From the NCBI RefSeq assembly GCF_900089775.1, contig NZ_FLOB01000001.1, positions 744,001 to 808,000 on the forward strand: DNA of 64,000 nucleotides. The letters are read 5' to 3'. Below are positions 17,509-27,110 of the stretch, in pieces (the first letter of the stretch is position 1; every line of letters starts with the position of its first letter). The notes under the pieces are model-generated. The model saw nothing but the letters and a program-made list of their open reading frames with translations, ran no database searches and was not told the origin of the DNA. Both the position numbers and the translations under genes were made by a program. The stretch is from Marinomonas spartinae. GTDB taxonomy: Bacteria > Pseudomonadota > Gammaproteobacteria > Pseudomonadales > Marinomonadaceae.

Positions 17509-18315
17509 CTAATTAGGCTGGCGGCTTAGCGGATTGTCTTGCCATTGCTCATCTTGAGGCTCTGTTGCAAGGTGCTTAGGTTGTTCTGACCAGTGAAGGA
17601 GGTTGAGCTCACCTGTTTTTGATTCGGTGAGAGCGGTACAATGTTCAACCCAGTCGCCATCATTGCAATACAATGTCCCCTCTTTTAAAAGAAACGAGGC
17701 AAAGTGAATATGACCACAAATATAACCATCAAGGTGCTTGCTTTTAGCGGATTTGAGGGCCGCTGTTTCAAATCGATGGATGAATTCCTTAGCTTTGCCG
17801 ATATGGCTTTTTAGGTAGCCAGCGAGGGACCAGTAGGGGAGCCTAATAAAACGCCGCACACCATTAATCCACTGGTTTAGTGACAACATAGCTCCATGTG
17901 CACGATCACCAATGGCAAGCATCAATGGGCTGATTTTAACCATTTGATCGAACTCGTCACCGTGGCTTACATGGAAATGTCGGCCATCAGCTGTGGTATG
18001 GCGAGCGTTAAGACGAATCTCGATGCCCGAGAGTGTTTGTCCTGTGAATTGTCGGAAGAAGGCGTCATGATTACCTGGAATATAAATGACCTGAGTGCCA
18101 TTTTTTGCCATATACAAAATACGTTCAACAATTCGGTAGTGGAGGTCGATAAAATGTGCTTTACGACGCATTTCTTGGAGATCAATAATATCGCCTACTA
18201 GATATAAGGTGTCCGTTTCTATCGTGGTGAGGAAATCCAGTAAATGGGCGGCCTGACATGCCTTAGTCCCTAAGTGCACATCGGATATAAATACCGTTCG
18301 AAAAGTCGTTTGCAT
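17509..18315 (-). CDS. LpxH-like calcineurin-family metallophosphoesterase
   Basis: The 268-residue enzyme carries the full metallophosphoesterase motif set: DVHLG, GDIIDL, GNHD, SHGDEFD and GHIH. This is the UDP-2,3-diacylglucosamine diphosphatase-like family (COG2908). The middle insert HGAMLSLNQWINGVRRFIRLPYWSLAGYLK is characteristic of the longer LpxH paralogues found beside, or in place of, true LpxH. Its role in lipid A synthesis is possible but not shown, because LpxH itself is usually about 240 residues. No lipid A genes are nearby. It is probably a peripheral membrane hydrolase of a UDP-linked lipid or similar phosphodiester. Confidence 0.8.
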   Translation of the reverse strand: MQTTFRTVFISDVHLGTKACQAAHLLDFLTTIETDTLYLVGDIIDLQEMRRKAHFIDLHYRIVERILYMAKNGTQVIYIPGNHDAFFRQFTGQTLSGIEIRLNARHTTADGRHFHVSHGDEFDQMVKISPLMLAIGDRAHGAMLSLNQWINGVRRFIRLPYWSLAGYLKSHIGKAKEFIHRFETAALKSAKSKHLDGYICGHIHFASFLLKEGTLYCNDGDWVEHCTALTESKTGELNLLHWSEQPKHLATEPQDEQWQDNPLSRQPN

Positions 18316-18447
18316 TGTTTCATCCTATCGATAACGCTATGGCTTTAAGGTTAGATTAAGGATAAAACATGACAAGTCTGAGACAGTGTCGTGACAGTTT
18401 GAGGACGCTGACACCCTTTAAAAAAGTATATGGTAAGTGGCTTTATT

Positions 18448-20226
18448 TTATAGTTGCTCTTGTAAAACAGGGCGAGAGTACGCACTTTGGTAGGGTTGAA
18501 TATAAAGGTGGTTGCCACCTTTTTGCTTTGCCGACTTTTTCGCTAATGCCGCTAACTCCGCCACTTGATGGTGGTTTAATCCTTGATCTGCTCGTAAATC
18601 GACAACGCCCACGGATAAGCTTAGTACAGGATGAAAAACCTTTTCGCCTTGTCGGTTGCTCCCCCATACACCACCGACTTGCAGGGTTTCTTGGGTGTAA
18701 AACTGGCGCACTTGATGGGCAAATTGATCGAGCACCGCCTGACACTGTTCTTGCCAATGATCATCCGAAAAAATAACGATAAAATCGTCACCACCCACAT
18801 GGCCAATAAAGTTACGCGTCGGCTCGATGATATTTTTAATTAGATTACTGACCAGCTGAATTACTTCATCCCCCATGGAATAGCCAAAATAATCATTGAA
18901 GGGTTTGAAGTCGTTGAGATCAAAATACGCCACATGAAAATTTTCATGATTGGATAAGCGTCGCATGACCTCTTGGTTGATGGGAACGTTCCCTGGCAGG
19001 AGAGTAAGTGGATTGGAGTAGGTCGCATTTTGGATTTTCAGTTCTGTAATGCGTCTTAGCAGATCTCTTAGGGAGCCTGTACCAAGGAATTTACCATTAT
19101 GCACAATGACTATTTCATTGTTCAAGGTATCGGCTTCCTGGTTGGTTACTAGTGTGGATACTGTCGATAGGCTGACATTACTTTCGACTACAATAATGTC
19201 TTCACTGAGTAATAGCGCGGCCGATTTATGCTCGTAAAGCGCTCGCCCATAAGGGGTAGAAAATAATTCGTGAAGCTGATGACGCCTTATAACACCAACT
19301 GGTTTTTCGTCTTTTAACACCGGAATAGAATGCACATCCTGGTTTTCTTTAAACAGGTTAGAAACTTCATCCAAGTGGCTATCAATTTGAACTGTTGGCG
19401 TCACTCGCGACAAGGAGCGTACTGTTTCTGAATGGTCCACTTCAAATATGGATCGCCTTAGTGCTTGTTTCTTTAAATAAGGATGAGTGGTAAATGCTGG
19501 TTTGTCCGTTGGATGACCTAAAAAATAGCCCTGTCCAAATTCAATGCCAAGGTCGATTAGTTGATCAAGCTCTTGTTGTGTTTCGATCCCCTCCGCAATC
19601 AATGTGCATTTTAACCGCTGTGAAATACTCAAAATGGAGCGCACAAACTCGCGTTTAATTTCGTCTTTATCGATGTTATGGATAAAGTGTTTGTCTATTT
19701 TGACAATCTCAGGTTGCAATTCTGACCAAAGACGTAGCCCTGAGTAGCCGACGCCTAAATCATCAATGGCCACATGAAATCCCATGTCTCGATAATGTTT
19801 TACACTGAGTCTTGATAGACCATTGTGATCATATTGATGTTGTTCTGATAGCTCGATGACGATGCGCTTTTGGTCCAAGCCTAAATTATTCAGAATTTCC
19901 AGCGTCATACCTTTTTGGTGCAAAGGAGAGCTAAGCAAAGAAGCACTTACATTTAAAAATAAACGTCCTTCTAATGCTAATTTAGAAAAGCGAGATAAGG
20001 CTCGTTCTCGGCACAAAAGCTCTAACTCATGAAGCAGGCCTTTTTGTGTCGCAAGAGAAAATAGCGCATCGGGATTAAACAGGGCACTGTTTTTGGGTCC
20101 ACGTGATAATGCTTCATGACCATAGATAGCCCCATTAGACAAATCATATATGGGCTGGAATACTGGTGTAATTAGGCCGTTTTGGATGATTTTATTTAAT
20201 AGTTTTAGTTCATCTACTTGGCTCAT
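18448..20226 (-). CDS. EAL-CBS-GGDEF c-di-GMP protein
   Basis: This is a soluble protein of about 592 residues with an unusual order: EAL first (about 15-255), then a CBS pair (about 285-400), then GGDEF (about 415-585). The EAL domain keeps HEALSR, ELSEQH, DDLGVGYSGLRLW, KIDKHFI and AEGIE, and so may be an active phosphodiesterase. The cyclase motif reads GGDDF with no RxxD site (slot PTRN). The CBS pair suggests control by an adenine nucleotide. I chose ATG 20226 (MSQVDELK); the upstream in-frame starts add an unlikely leader. It stands alone, with about 130 bp to the phosphoesterase gene downstream. Confidence 0.85.
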   Translation of the reverse strand: MSQVDELKLLNKIIQNGLITPVFQPIYDLSNGAIYGHEALSRGPKNSALFNPDALFSLATQKGLLHELELLCRERALSRFSKLALEGRLFLNVSASLLSSPLHQKGMTLEILNNLGLDQKRIVIELSEQHQYDHNGLSRLSVKHYRDMGFHVAIDDLGVGYSGLRLWSELQPEIVKIDKHFIHNIDKDEIKREFVRSILSISQRLKCTLIAEGIETQQELDQLIDLGIEFGQGYFLGHPTDKPAFTTHPYLKKQALRRSIFEVDHSETVRSLSRVTPTVQIDSHLDEVSNLFKENQDVHSIPVLKDEKPVGVIRRHQLHELFSTPYGRALYEHKSAALLLSEDIIVVESNVSLSTVSTLVTNQEADTLNNEIVIVHNGKFLGTGSLRDLLRRITELKIQNATYSNPLTLLPGNVPINQEVMRRLSNHENFHVAYFDLNDFKPFNDYFGYSMGDEVIQLVSNLIKNIIEPTRNFIGHVGGDDFIVIFSDDHWQEQCQAVLDQFAHQVRQFYTQETLQVGGVWGSNRQGEKVFHPVLSLSVGVVDLRADQGLNHHQVAELAALAKKSAKQKGGNHLYIQPYQSAYSRPVLQEQL

Positions 20227-20271
20227 TGTCTTCATCCAAATGTTATCGATTATCCATCCCTGCCACTGCAA

Positions 20272-20575
20272 TTAATTTTATGTCTAAATTATGACGTTTT
20301 CATGACAAATGGCTTTTGGCGGCGTCCTGATGCTTATCAGATGTATAAAAAAAGATGATTAAAAACGGATAGTAGCCTTGATTTGAAAAGAGAAAATAGT
20401 GGGAGGATGAGAAAAGCGATGTTCTAAAAGGAGAGCTGCAGCCAGATCGATATTATTCTTGTTACACTTCGATCGGTTACAGAAAGCTCTTAGTTATTGC
20501 GGCGGCGGTTTGTTTATAATGCTCGCCAACTAAGTCTATTTCACTGCTTGTTGAGTGAAATGTTATGAAGAAAAA
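20272..20575. other. 304-bp gap with one hairpin
   Basis: This gap lies upstream of the EAL-CBS-GGDEF gene and downstream of the small 60-residue gene, both on the minus strand. The only clear structure is ATTTCACT and AGTGAAAT around an 8-base loop at 20538-20561, just after the small gene's stop; it lacks a T-run. No ORF or RNA gene is apparent. Confidence 0.4.
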
Positions 20576-20758
20576 TTAGTTTGCTGTATGGCCCTGTGAA
20601 TGGCGTGACGCTGCGAAACCAGAGAAAATATTTTTTACGCTGGTAAAGGCTTTTTTAACCAAAAGAGCAAAGTACTCGCGACGCATTTCATAGGCTTTTT
20701 CAACGTAGTAGTCAGTATCTAAATTACCCAAACTATCGTATCTGTAATCGTTTTTCAT
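20576..20758 (-). CDS. Small uncharacterised protein, 60 residues
   Basis: The start at 20758 is supported by a good Shine-Dalgarno (AGGAGAAAC before ATG); the open frame continues to 20839 without one. The product starts MKNDYRYDSLGNLD and has an amphipathic, basic helix (YYVEKAYEMRREYFALLVKKAFTSVKNIF). This resembles the helical core of small RSP_7527/DUF1127-like proteins, but I cannot assign it. It is probably cytoplasmic or peripheral to the membrane. It is downstream of the araC-type gene on the same strand, separated by a hairpin. Confidence 0.6.
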   Translation of the reverse strand: MKNDYRYDSLGNLDTDYYVEKAYEMRREYFALLVKKAFTSVKNIFSGFAASRHSQGHTAN

Positions 20759-20876
20759 GGTGTTTCTCCTGTCTGTGGAAGTAGTCTTTGTCGACAGGGT
20801 TAATGATAAGAGTGAGCGGAAATTTGTACAAACGATCAATTTTCAGCAAAGAGGTTAGAAAAATTCACCCTTCATT

Positions 20877-20905
20877 ATGAAGCCCTTATAAATAAAGGGC
20901 TTCAT
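20877..20905. terminator. Hairpin after the araC-type gene
   Basis: ATGAAGCCCTT and AAGGGCTTCAT form a perfect 11-bp stem around ATAAATA, 41 bp after the araC stop. There is no immediate T-run on the minus strand, so termination is likely but not certain. Confidence 0.55.
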
Positions 20906-20945
20906 GGTGAAATGGCCTGGTCGAGGAAGCCTGAATGTATCCTAA

Positions 20946-21845
20946 TTAGCCTGTTGGCTGATTAGCAAGAGTGCGAAATCGTCCTGGTGGAACACCGCTG
21001 GCCTTCTTGAAGAAACGTGAAAAATAACCTGGATCTTTAAAGCCTAAATCATAGGCAATTTCCTCTACAGATCGAGCCGTATAAATAAGATTACGCTTGG
21101 CCTCCAGGAGCAGTCGGTCACAAATTAAATCATGAACACTGTGATTCAACATGGCTTTACTTAGTCGGTTTAAACGGCTAACAGAGGTTCCTAGCGCGTT
21201 GGCATACTCTTCACTGCTCCAATGTTGCTTGTAGTGTTTTTCTATGAGTTCTTTTAGTTCGTGAGTTTGCTGACTTTGAAGGGTAATGTCGGTATTTAAT
21301 ATACCTGATGAGATCTGTTGTCGACGCAATAATAACAAGATTGCTTTGATCAGATATTCACTCATCAAGACACGACCTTTACGGGTTTGTTCTGACTCTT
21401 TTTCTAATTGTGACAGTAAGGGCCATAATTCAGAAAATGTCGACTGATAACCGTTAAAGTTGATGTAGCTAGGTTGGCTTACAAGAGGCTTAACGAAGCG
21501 CGCTGCTTTTTCTCGGTAGATATCTTCTAGCATTGGCTCGGCAATGGTGATGACCCTGCCGTCAGTATCTGGCGCAAATCGGAAGCCGTGAACAACCCCC
21601 GCTGGCACAATGATGGCCCAACTACCGACCAATTTTTGTTGTTTCTCATCCATCTGAACCATAGCTCCACCCGCTTTTAAAATGAGTACCTGAAAGAGCT
21701 GAGCGTGACGATGAGCATTGATTTTCCAGTCAAGATTTTCGCTGCGGGAAACAATGTCTTCGATATGAAAAAATTCCGGATCATCAACCCAACTTGATTC
21801 ACCGTACAGGCCAAAATGAGGGATGTTATTTGTATGTTTCACCAT
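20946..21845 (-). CDS. pobR: AraC-family regulator, probably PobR
   Basis: The protein has 299 residues, with an N-terminal cupin-like sensor (about 35-180) holding the metal/ligand-type HRHAQLFQVLILKAGG, and a C-terminal AraC double helix-turn-helix (about 195-295) with SVEEIAYDLGFKDPGYFSRFFKKASGVPPGRFR. It is divergent from pobA across 343 bp. In pseudomonads an AraC-type PobR activates pobA in response to 4-hydroxybenzoate. The gene name follows from this arrangement and the protein type; the ligand is inferred. Confidence 0.8.
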   Translation of the reverse strand: MVKHTNNIPHFGLYGESSWVDDPEFFHIEDIVSRSENLDWKINAHRHAQLFQVLILKAGGAMVQMDEKQQKLVGSWAIIVPAGVVHGFRFAPDTDGRVITIAEPMLEDIYREKAARFVKPLVSQPSYINFNGYQSTFSELWPLLSQLEKESEQTRKGRVLMSEYLIKAILLLLRRQQISSGILNTDITLQSQQTHELKELIEKHYKQHWSSEEYANALGTSVSRLNRLSKAMLNHSVHDLICDRLLLEAKRNLIYTARSVEEIAYDLGFKDPGYFSRFFKKASGVPPGRFRTLANQPTG

Positions 21846-22011
21846 TTTATTCTTCTGTAATATTCGAAAGATGCAATACTCTATTGGATTTAGTGTTAGA
21901 GAAAATAACTAATTAAGACAAAATAAAATATTAAGTTCTTGTTTTTATTTAATTAATTTCAATTTTCTTGATGCTTTTATACACACCACATCTGATTAAA
22001 TTAAGTTATCT

Positions 22012-22038
22012 TGATCAAAAAGTACAATTTTTTGATCA
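22012..22038. promoter_or_regulatory. Inverted repeat in the pobR-pobA gap
   Basis: TGATCAAAAA and TTTTTGATCA are perfect 10-bp arms around a 7-base spacer, 151-177 bp before pobA. It is the only strong symmetry in the 343-bp gap 21846-22188. It may be an operator. AraC proteins more often bind direct repeats, so another regulator cannot be excluded. Confidence 0.45.
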
Positions 22039-22182
22039 GAAATGACATAACGTTCAGTGTTTCTATCCCTCACTATGAAGACACTTTCGGGCGTCTTAAG
22101 TCTTGTTTTAAAGTATCGCCCTCTCGAATTAACAGCATGTGCATGGTGGCTGTTGAACTGGAACAACAAAAACAATAGGTGA

Positions 22183-23385
<1,203 letters not shown>

Positions 23386-23404
23386 TCTATTATTTTCTTC
23401 TGAT

Positions 23405-23440
23405 AAAAACCCCATAGAAACCGGTTTCTATGGGGTTTTT
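23405..23440. terminator. Perfectly palindromic bidirectional terminator
   Basis: The 36 bp are a perfect palindrome centred on ACCGGT, with AAAAACCCC at one end and GGGGTTTTT at the other. It lies between the convergent pobA and LPP20 genes and abuts the LPP20 stop codon. Confidence 0.9.
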
Positions 23441-24507
23441 TATTGCTGTCCGGTTAACCAATGAAACATCGCTTGAATGGCTTCACTAGACCAGTCGGCT
23501 TGGGCCTGTTGTATGGCACTGTCTTTGTTTGTTGAGATACCACGGCCGTTGGCTGTCCATGTGCCAAGTTGATTGCCTGTAGAGTCCAATAAACTTAACG
23601 TCCCCTCTTCAAAGACATAAAATCGCCCGTCTTGTGTTTGACTGTGTTGGCGGGTTTGACTGGTAAGTTGAAAGGTAGAGTGCACTTTGGGCGTGAGGCC
23701 AAAGGTCGACAGCGCACTATTCAGTGCCTGTGGAAACGATGTGTTTGTGGTATTAAATCCAAATTCAGATAGTGCCTTGTTGGTTTGTGTCTCTAGCGAG
23801 GATATGGCTGGGTCTGAATGAAGAAAAGAGCCCACGTGTTGATCATAGAGGGCTAATTTATCATGTGTCGTTTTACGCTTGGCGAACAAAGGGATAAGCC
23901 GCATATAAGTACGCCAGTCCTGTTCTCTTGGTGCTGCACCAGGCTTGCTGGAGAGTCGGCTGGCTTGCTGCTGAATGGCCTCGTCAATATCCTGCATAGT
24001 GAGCTTTAGTTTCGCTACAATACGATCGCGATTAAGGGATTGCAGGGCGTAGACAACATCTTTGCCAGCAAAGCGGGCTTCATTGACGGTTTGCTCTAGC
24101 TCAATCGGCGGCGTTTTGACTTGAGTATAAGCGCTTTGTATACGGGTTACTTGCTCCGGTTGTCCGGTGGCGTTCGAGACTTGCGTATTTTGTGTATTGA
24201 TTTGACTCACTTGGGTACGCAGTTGTTGTGCGATCTGAGCATTACCATTTTGTTCTGCTTGGGCAAAAGACAAGGCAATATTGTCGATACGTGGGGCACT
24301 GCCCACACCGTAAAGGTGTGAGCTGTCTTGAGGGGGAGAGAGGATCCAATGGGGGAGTTTATCCGTCGCTGGTGTCACCAAGTTGGGCGTCACGGCCATG
24401 GTAGTATCGTCTTTTACGTTTGTCTCCATGCACCCGCTCAGTAACAGGGTGACGCTTGTGATGGCCAGACAATACGACCAATGCCATTTGGGTCCTGTCT
24501 TCCTCAT
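23440..24507 (-). CDS. LPP20-like lipoprotein
   Basis: This is a 355-residue predicted outer-membrane lipoprotein with a lipobox LLLSGC (Cys about 26). An LPP20-type domain follows at about residues 50-165 (PHWILSPPQDSSHLYGVGSAPR, LSFAQAEQNGNAQIAQQL, IVAKLKLTMQDIDEAI), with a C-terminal half (about 185-355) that I cannot name. It is the last gene of a four-gene envelope operon; its ATG overlaps the LpoB-like gene's stop as TAATG. LPP20/FlgP-type proteins are envelope-associated. Here the partner genes suggest a periplasmic or outer-membrane assembly rather than a flagellar role, as no flagellar genes are near. Confidence 0.75.
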   Translation of the reverse strand: MRKTGPKWHWSYCLAITSVTLLLSGCMETNVKDDTTMAVTPNLVTPATDKLPHWILSPPQDSSHLYGVGSAPRIDNIALSFAQAEQNGNAQIAQQLRTQVSQINTQNTQVSNATGQPEQVTRIQSAYTQVKTPPIELEQTVNEARFAGKDVVYALQSLNRDRIVAKLKLTMQDIDEAIQQQASRLSSKPGAAPREQDWRTYMRLIPLFAKRKTTHDKLALYDQHVGSFLHSDPAISSLETQTNKALSEFGFNTTNTSFPQALNSALSTFGLTPKVHSTFQLTSQTRQHSQTQDGRFYVFEEGTLSLLDSTGNQLGTWTANGRGISTNKDSAIQQAQADWSSEAIQAMFHWLTGQQ

Positions 24508-25103
24508 TAGAAAAAGCCTTTTTTCGACAATTTCTTAATTTGTTTTTGACCGTTCCAGACTTCTTCGTTGGTGGTCATATTAATAAGCTTAAGGTCGACC
24601 TGATAGAATTTCACGCGCTCGTCGCCGTTGGAATCGACAATTGAGCTGATGGTGCCTGAAAGCGCAAAGTTGGCCCCTTGCTCTAAACCGAATTTCGCAG
24701 CAGTGCCAGGGGCGGCATTGAGAGCCTGATCTTCACGTTCTTTACGAATATCACTGCGTTCACTACCAGAGACCACAAAGTTCACATTTCCGGCACGAAG
24801 TAGGCTGCGTTTGATGTCGTTGATAAAGGTATCCACCGGAATGTGCTCATCACTTTTATTTCGAATGTCTTGGATGATAATGGTTGGCTTTCTCTTATGG
24901 GTGAAATCGTAGTTTTGGTACCAAGGGAAGCTTAACATATCATTAATCATGGCATCGGCGACCAATTTCGAGTCGATGTTATTCCAGCGATCAGACAGGG
25001 CGACCTCTTGATCTGGGTTGATGCGCTGAACGGTGGTCGAACAGGCCGTCAGCATCAAGGCAAAGAGTATAAGTATAAAATGTTTCCAATGAGCCGTTTG
25101 CAT
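24507..25103 (-). CDS. LpoB-like penicillin-binding-protein activator lipoprotein
   Basis: The 198-residue lipoprotein has lipobox LMLTAC (Cys about 21) and the LpoB-family domain: LVADAMINDMLSFPW, PTIIIQDIRNKSDEHIPVDTFINDIKRSLLRAGNVNFV, GANFALSGTISSI and the C-terminal KFYQVDLKLINMTTNEEVWNGQKQIKKLSKK. Enterobacterial LpoB activates PBP1b from the outer membrane. Whether this homologue activates a synthase, or serves the LPP20/COG3014 partners, is open. It has no long proline-rich disordered tether after the lipid anchor, unlike E. coli LpoB. It is coupled to the LPP20 gene by TAATG. Confidence 0.8.
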   Translation of the reverse strand: MQTAHWKHFILILFALMLTACSTTVQRINPDQEVALSDRWNNIDSKLVADAMINDMLSFPWYQNYDFTHKRKPTIIIQDIRNKSDEHIPVDTFINDIKRSLLRAGNVNFVVSGSERSDIRKEREDQALNAAPGTAAKFGLEQGANFALSGTISSIVDSNGDERVKFYQVDLKLINMTTNEEVWNGQKQIKKLSKKGFF

Positions 25104-25134
25104 TATTTAAATCCTTGTTGATCTTCTTCAATGG

Positions 25135-26862
25135 CTAATAAGGGTTACGCAAATTCCACAATGTTATGTTATCGGGTTTTATCACAATTTTGTCATGCGA
25201 AAAATCTTTATTATTGATCCTATACTGGGGTGTGTAATCACCTGGGTGCAACGGAATCCGTGTTAGCCGGATTTGTGCCGGTAGGGTGAGCCAGTTTCGG
25301 GTGTCCGCCGCAGAGCTGGTAAAAACAGCCACTTGTCCTACTAAGCTTAGTATTAATTTTGCTGTATCGTCGTGGACACTGTTGGCAATGCGAAACGCCA
25401 GCCAACTGCGCAATAATTCTCTCACCAAGCTTTCATAGATGTCCCGTTGCGCATTGGATAGTTGCTCCTGCAAGGCGATATCTGATAAGGAGCTCATACG
25501 AATGCTAGTGGTCTGGATATCTGAGCCATTTAACGAGATCTGCGGGGTATGGTGGTCTAAGGTGAAACGCGGATAATAGGGCACGGTAATACGAATAAAT
25601 TGCTGTGTTAATAAGGTATCCAGATGGGCTCGTTTAAGTTGTTTCCATACGGCAGGGCCTAGAATGACCCGTTTGGTAAACACACCACCAAACGCTCCCC
25701 ATGGCCCTCCTGCTTTGTAGTTGGCGATTAAGTTAAGCGGATTAACGTCAGCATACACCATGGTAAACCAGCGAAAGGCATCGTTTTGTTGGTTGTCACC
25801 ATTGGCCAAAAGTGGCGCGAGCACTAATGAGTATGCGTTGGGATCGGCGTAGAGTTGCAATGACAGCTCGCTTTTGGCTGGAACAAACCCTTCGTTTTCT
25901 AAGACAATGAGCTCCCCATCGCCTTTTTGATAATCTTTAAGTGTTTTTTGCATTTCCGGCGATAATTTTTGTCGGATCAATCTATTGATGTCATCTTGGC
26001 TCCAATCTCCGCCTTTACGCATCATACGAATGGTATCTAACCAAGCGCGTTCCGCCGTAATATTAGACAGACCATATTGTTTGGCATAACCAGATTCATA
26101 CAGTTTAGCGGCTTGCTGATAGCTAATACGGGCATCATCATAGTCTTTGCTTTGCTCGTATTGGATCCCTTCTAGGTAGCGTGCCCACGCATCGTCTCGA
26201 TACAGATATTTGTCATTATGTCCACGGGTATAAAAACCGCTTAACCAGTCTAGGGCTTTGAGGTAAAACGCTTGGTTTTCTTTGGCATCTAATTCTTTGT
26301 AGCTGGGTTCTTGCGCTTGGATTTCATTGAGTTTGTTATCAATGCGGCGAGCCTCGACGAGAGCAGCATCTTGTAATTGACGCTTCTTAATCGGCTGTGT
26401 TGCTTGTTGGGCTAAGGCCAGATAATTAAGAGATTTAAGATAGCTGATATAGACACGCTCGAAACCGTTGCCTCGGTAATCGCCCTGCCTTGGATTGCTT
26501 AGCAAGGCCCAAGCGCGATTTTTAAAGTTTTCTTGGAAAAAAGTATCACTGAGTATGTCTGCTTTCGCTAGTAGTTGGTTACTGCGTTTATAATCCCCTT
26601 GATTCTGGGCTAGGGCGCCCGCTTCCAAGTAGTAAAGGAGTTTATCCTGAGGTTTGTCCAGCGCGCTTTTAAATTGGCTCTCAGCGTCTTTCCAATCACC
26701 ATGATGGGCAAGCGATAAACCTTTATGGACCTCTTGCTGATAGGTCGCGCAGCCCGATAATAGGGTAATGATTAAGCCGATCAGCAGGTATTTAATAACG
26801 ACTATGGGACGCGCCATGATTTGACGAGGTAATATTGTTGTCTGTTTATCCATCGACAACAT
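25135..26862 (-). CDS. COG3014-like lipoprotein with TPR-type repeats
   Basis: The protein has 575 residues. After a basic leader comes a lipoprotein signal, IGLIITLLSGC (Cys about 38). TPR-like helices follow (about 45-130: GLSLAHHGDWKDAESQFKSALDKP, GALAQNQGDYKRSNQLLAKAD; again about 230-260), and then a long C-terminal region of the COG3014 type with KAGGPWGAFGGVFTKRVILG. The ATG at 26862 is fixed by a TAATG overlap with the stop of the tiny upstream gene. The product is probably periplasm-facing. In other gammaproteobacteria such genes travel with LpoB-like and LPP20-like genes, as here; the molecular job is not known. Confidence 0.75.
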   Translation of the reverse strand: MLSMDKQTTILPRQIMARPIVVIKYLLIGLIITLLSGCATYQQEVHKGLSLAHHGDWKDAESQFKSALDKPQDKLLYYLEAGALAQNQGDYKRSNQLLAKADILSDTFFQENFKNRAWALLSNPRQGDYRGNGFERVYISYLKSLNYLALAQQATQPIKKRQLQDAALVEARRIDNKLNEIQAQEPSYKELDAKENQAFYLKALDWLSGFYTRGHNDKYLYRDDAWARYLEGIQYEQSKDYDDARISYQQAAKLYESGYAKQYGLSNITAERAWLDTIRMMRKGGDWSQDDINRLIRQKLSPEMQKTLKDYQKGDGELIVLENEGFVPAKSELSLQLYADPNAYSLVLAPLLANGDNQQNDAFRWFTMVYADVNPLNLIANYKAGGPWGAFGGVFTKRVILGPAVWKQLKRAHLDTLLTQQFIRITVPYYPRFTLDHHTPQISLNGSDIQTTSIRMSSLSDIALQEQLSNAQRDIYESLVRELLRSWLAFRIANSVHDDTAKLILSLVGQVAVFTSSAADTRNWLTLPAQIRLTRIPLHPGDYTPQYRINNKDFSHDKIVIKPDNITLWNLRNPY

Positions 26863-26987
26863 TACTGACCAGTTCCAAAAAATTTATTGGCAACCAAGAG
26901 TGCCACCATTGCAATGCAGCCAAAATAGAGCAAAAACCAACGCATTTTTAGGCAATAAGGGCAGGGCTTTTTTTTCTTCTTAGGCAT
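26862..26987 (-). CDS. Tiny membrane protein with CPYC motif (about 41 residues)
   Basis: The short frame begins MPKKKKKPCPYC, has a single membrane helix (LLYFGCIAMVALLVANKFF) and ends GTGQ. Its TAA shares bases with the ATG of the COG3014-like gene (TAATG), which is strong evidence that it is really translated. The start is either ATG 26987 (AAGAAG just before) or ATG 27002, which adds MFKKS. The basic N-terminus with two cysteines would be cytoplasmic. I do not recognise a family. It heads the lipoprotein operon. Confidence 0.6.
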   Translation of the reverse strand: MPKKKKKPCPYCLKMRWFLLYFGCIAMVALLVANKFFGTGQ

Positions 26988-27062
26988 GCTCTTCTTAAAC
27001 ATAGAAATGTCGGCTCATTAACAAGATAAAAAATGTATTATTAAGGTTAGTACTATGCCATA

Positions 27063-27089
27063 AAAAAAGAGACCCAAGGCCTCTTTTTT
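27063..27089 (-). terminator. Terminator after secB
   Basis: AAAAAAGAG and CTCTTTTTT form a stem around ACCCAAGGC, 22 bp after the secB stop. The T-rich side serves the minus strand. It separates secB from the lipoprotein operon, which must then start in the 60 bp before the tiny gene or rely on read-through. Confidence 0.65.
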
Positions 27090-27110
27090 AACAAAACACT
27101 TGATCTGTTA

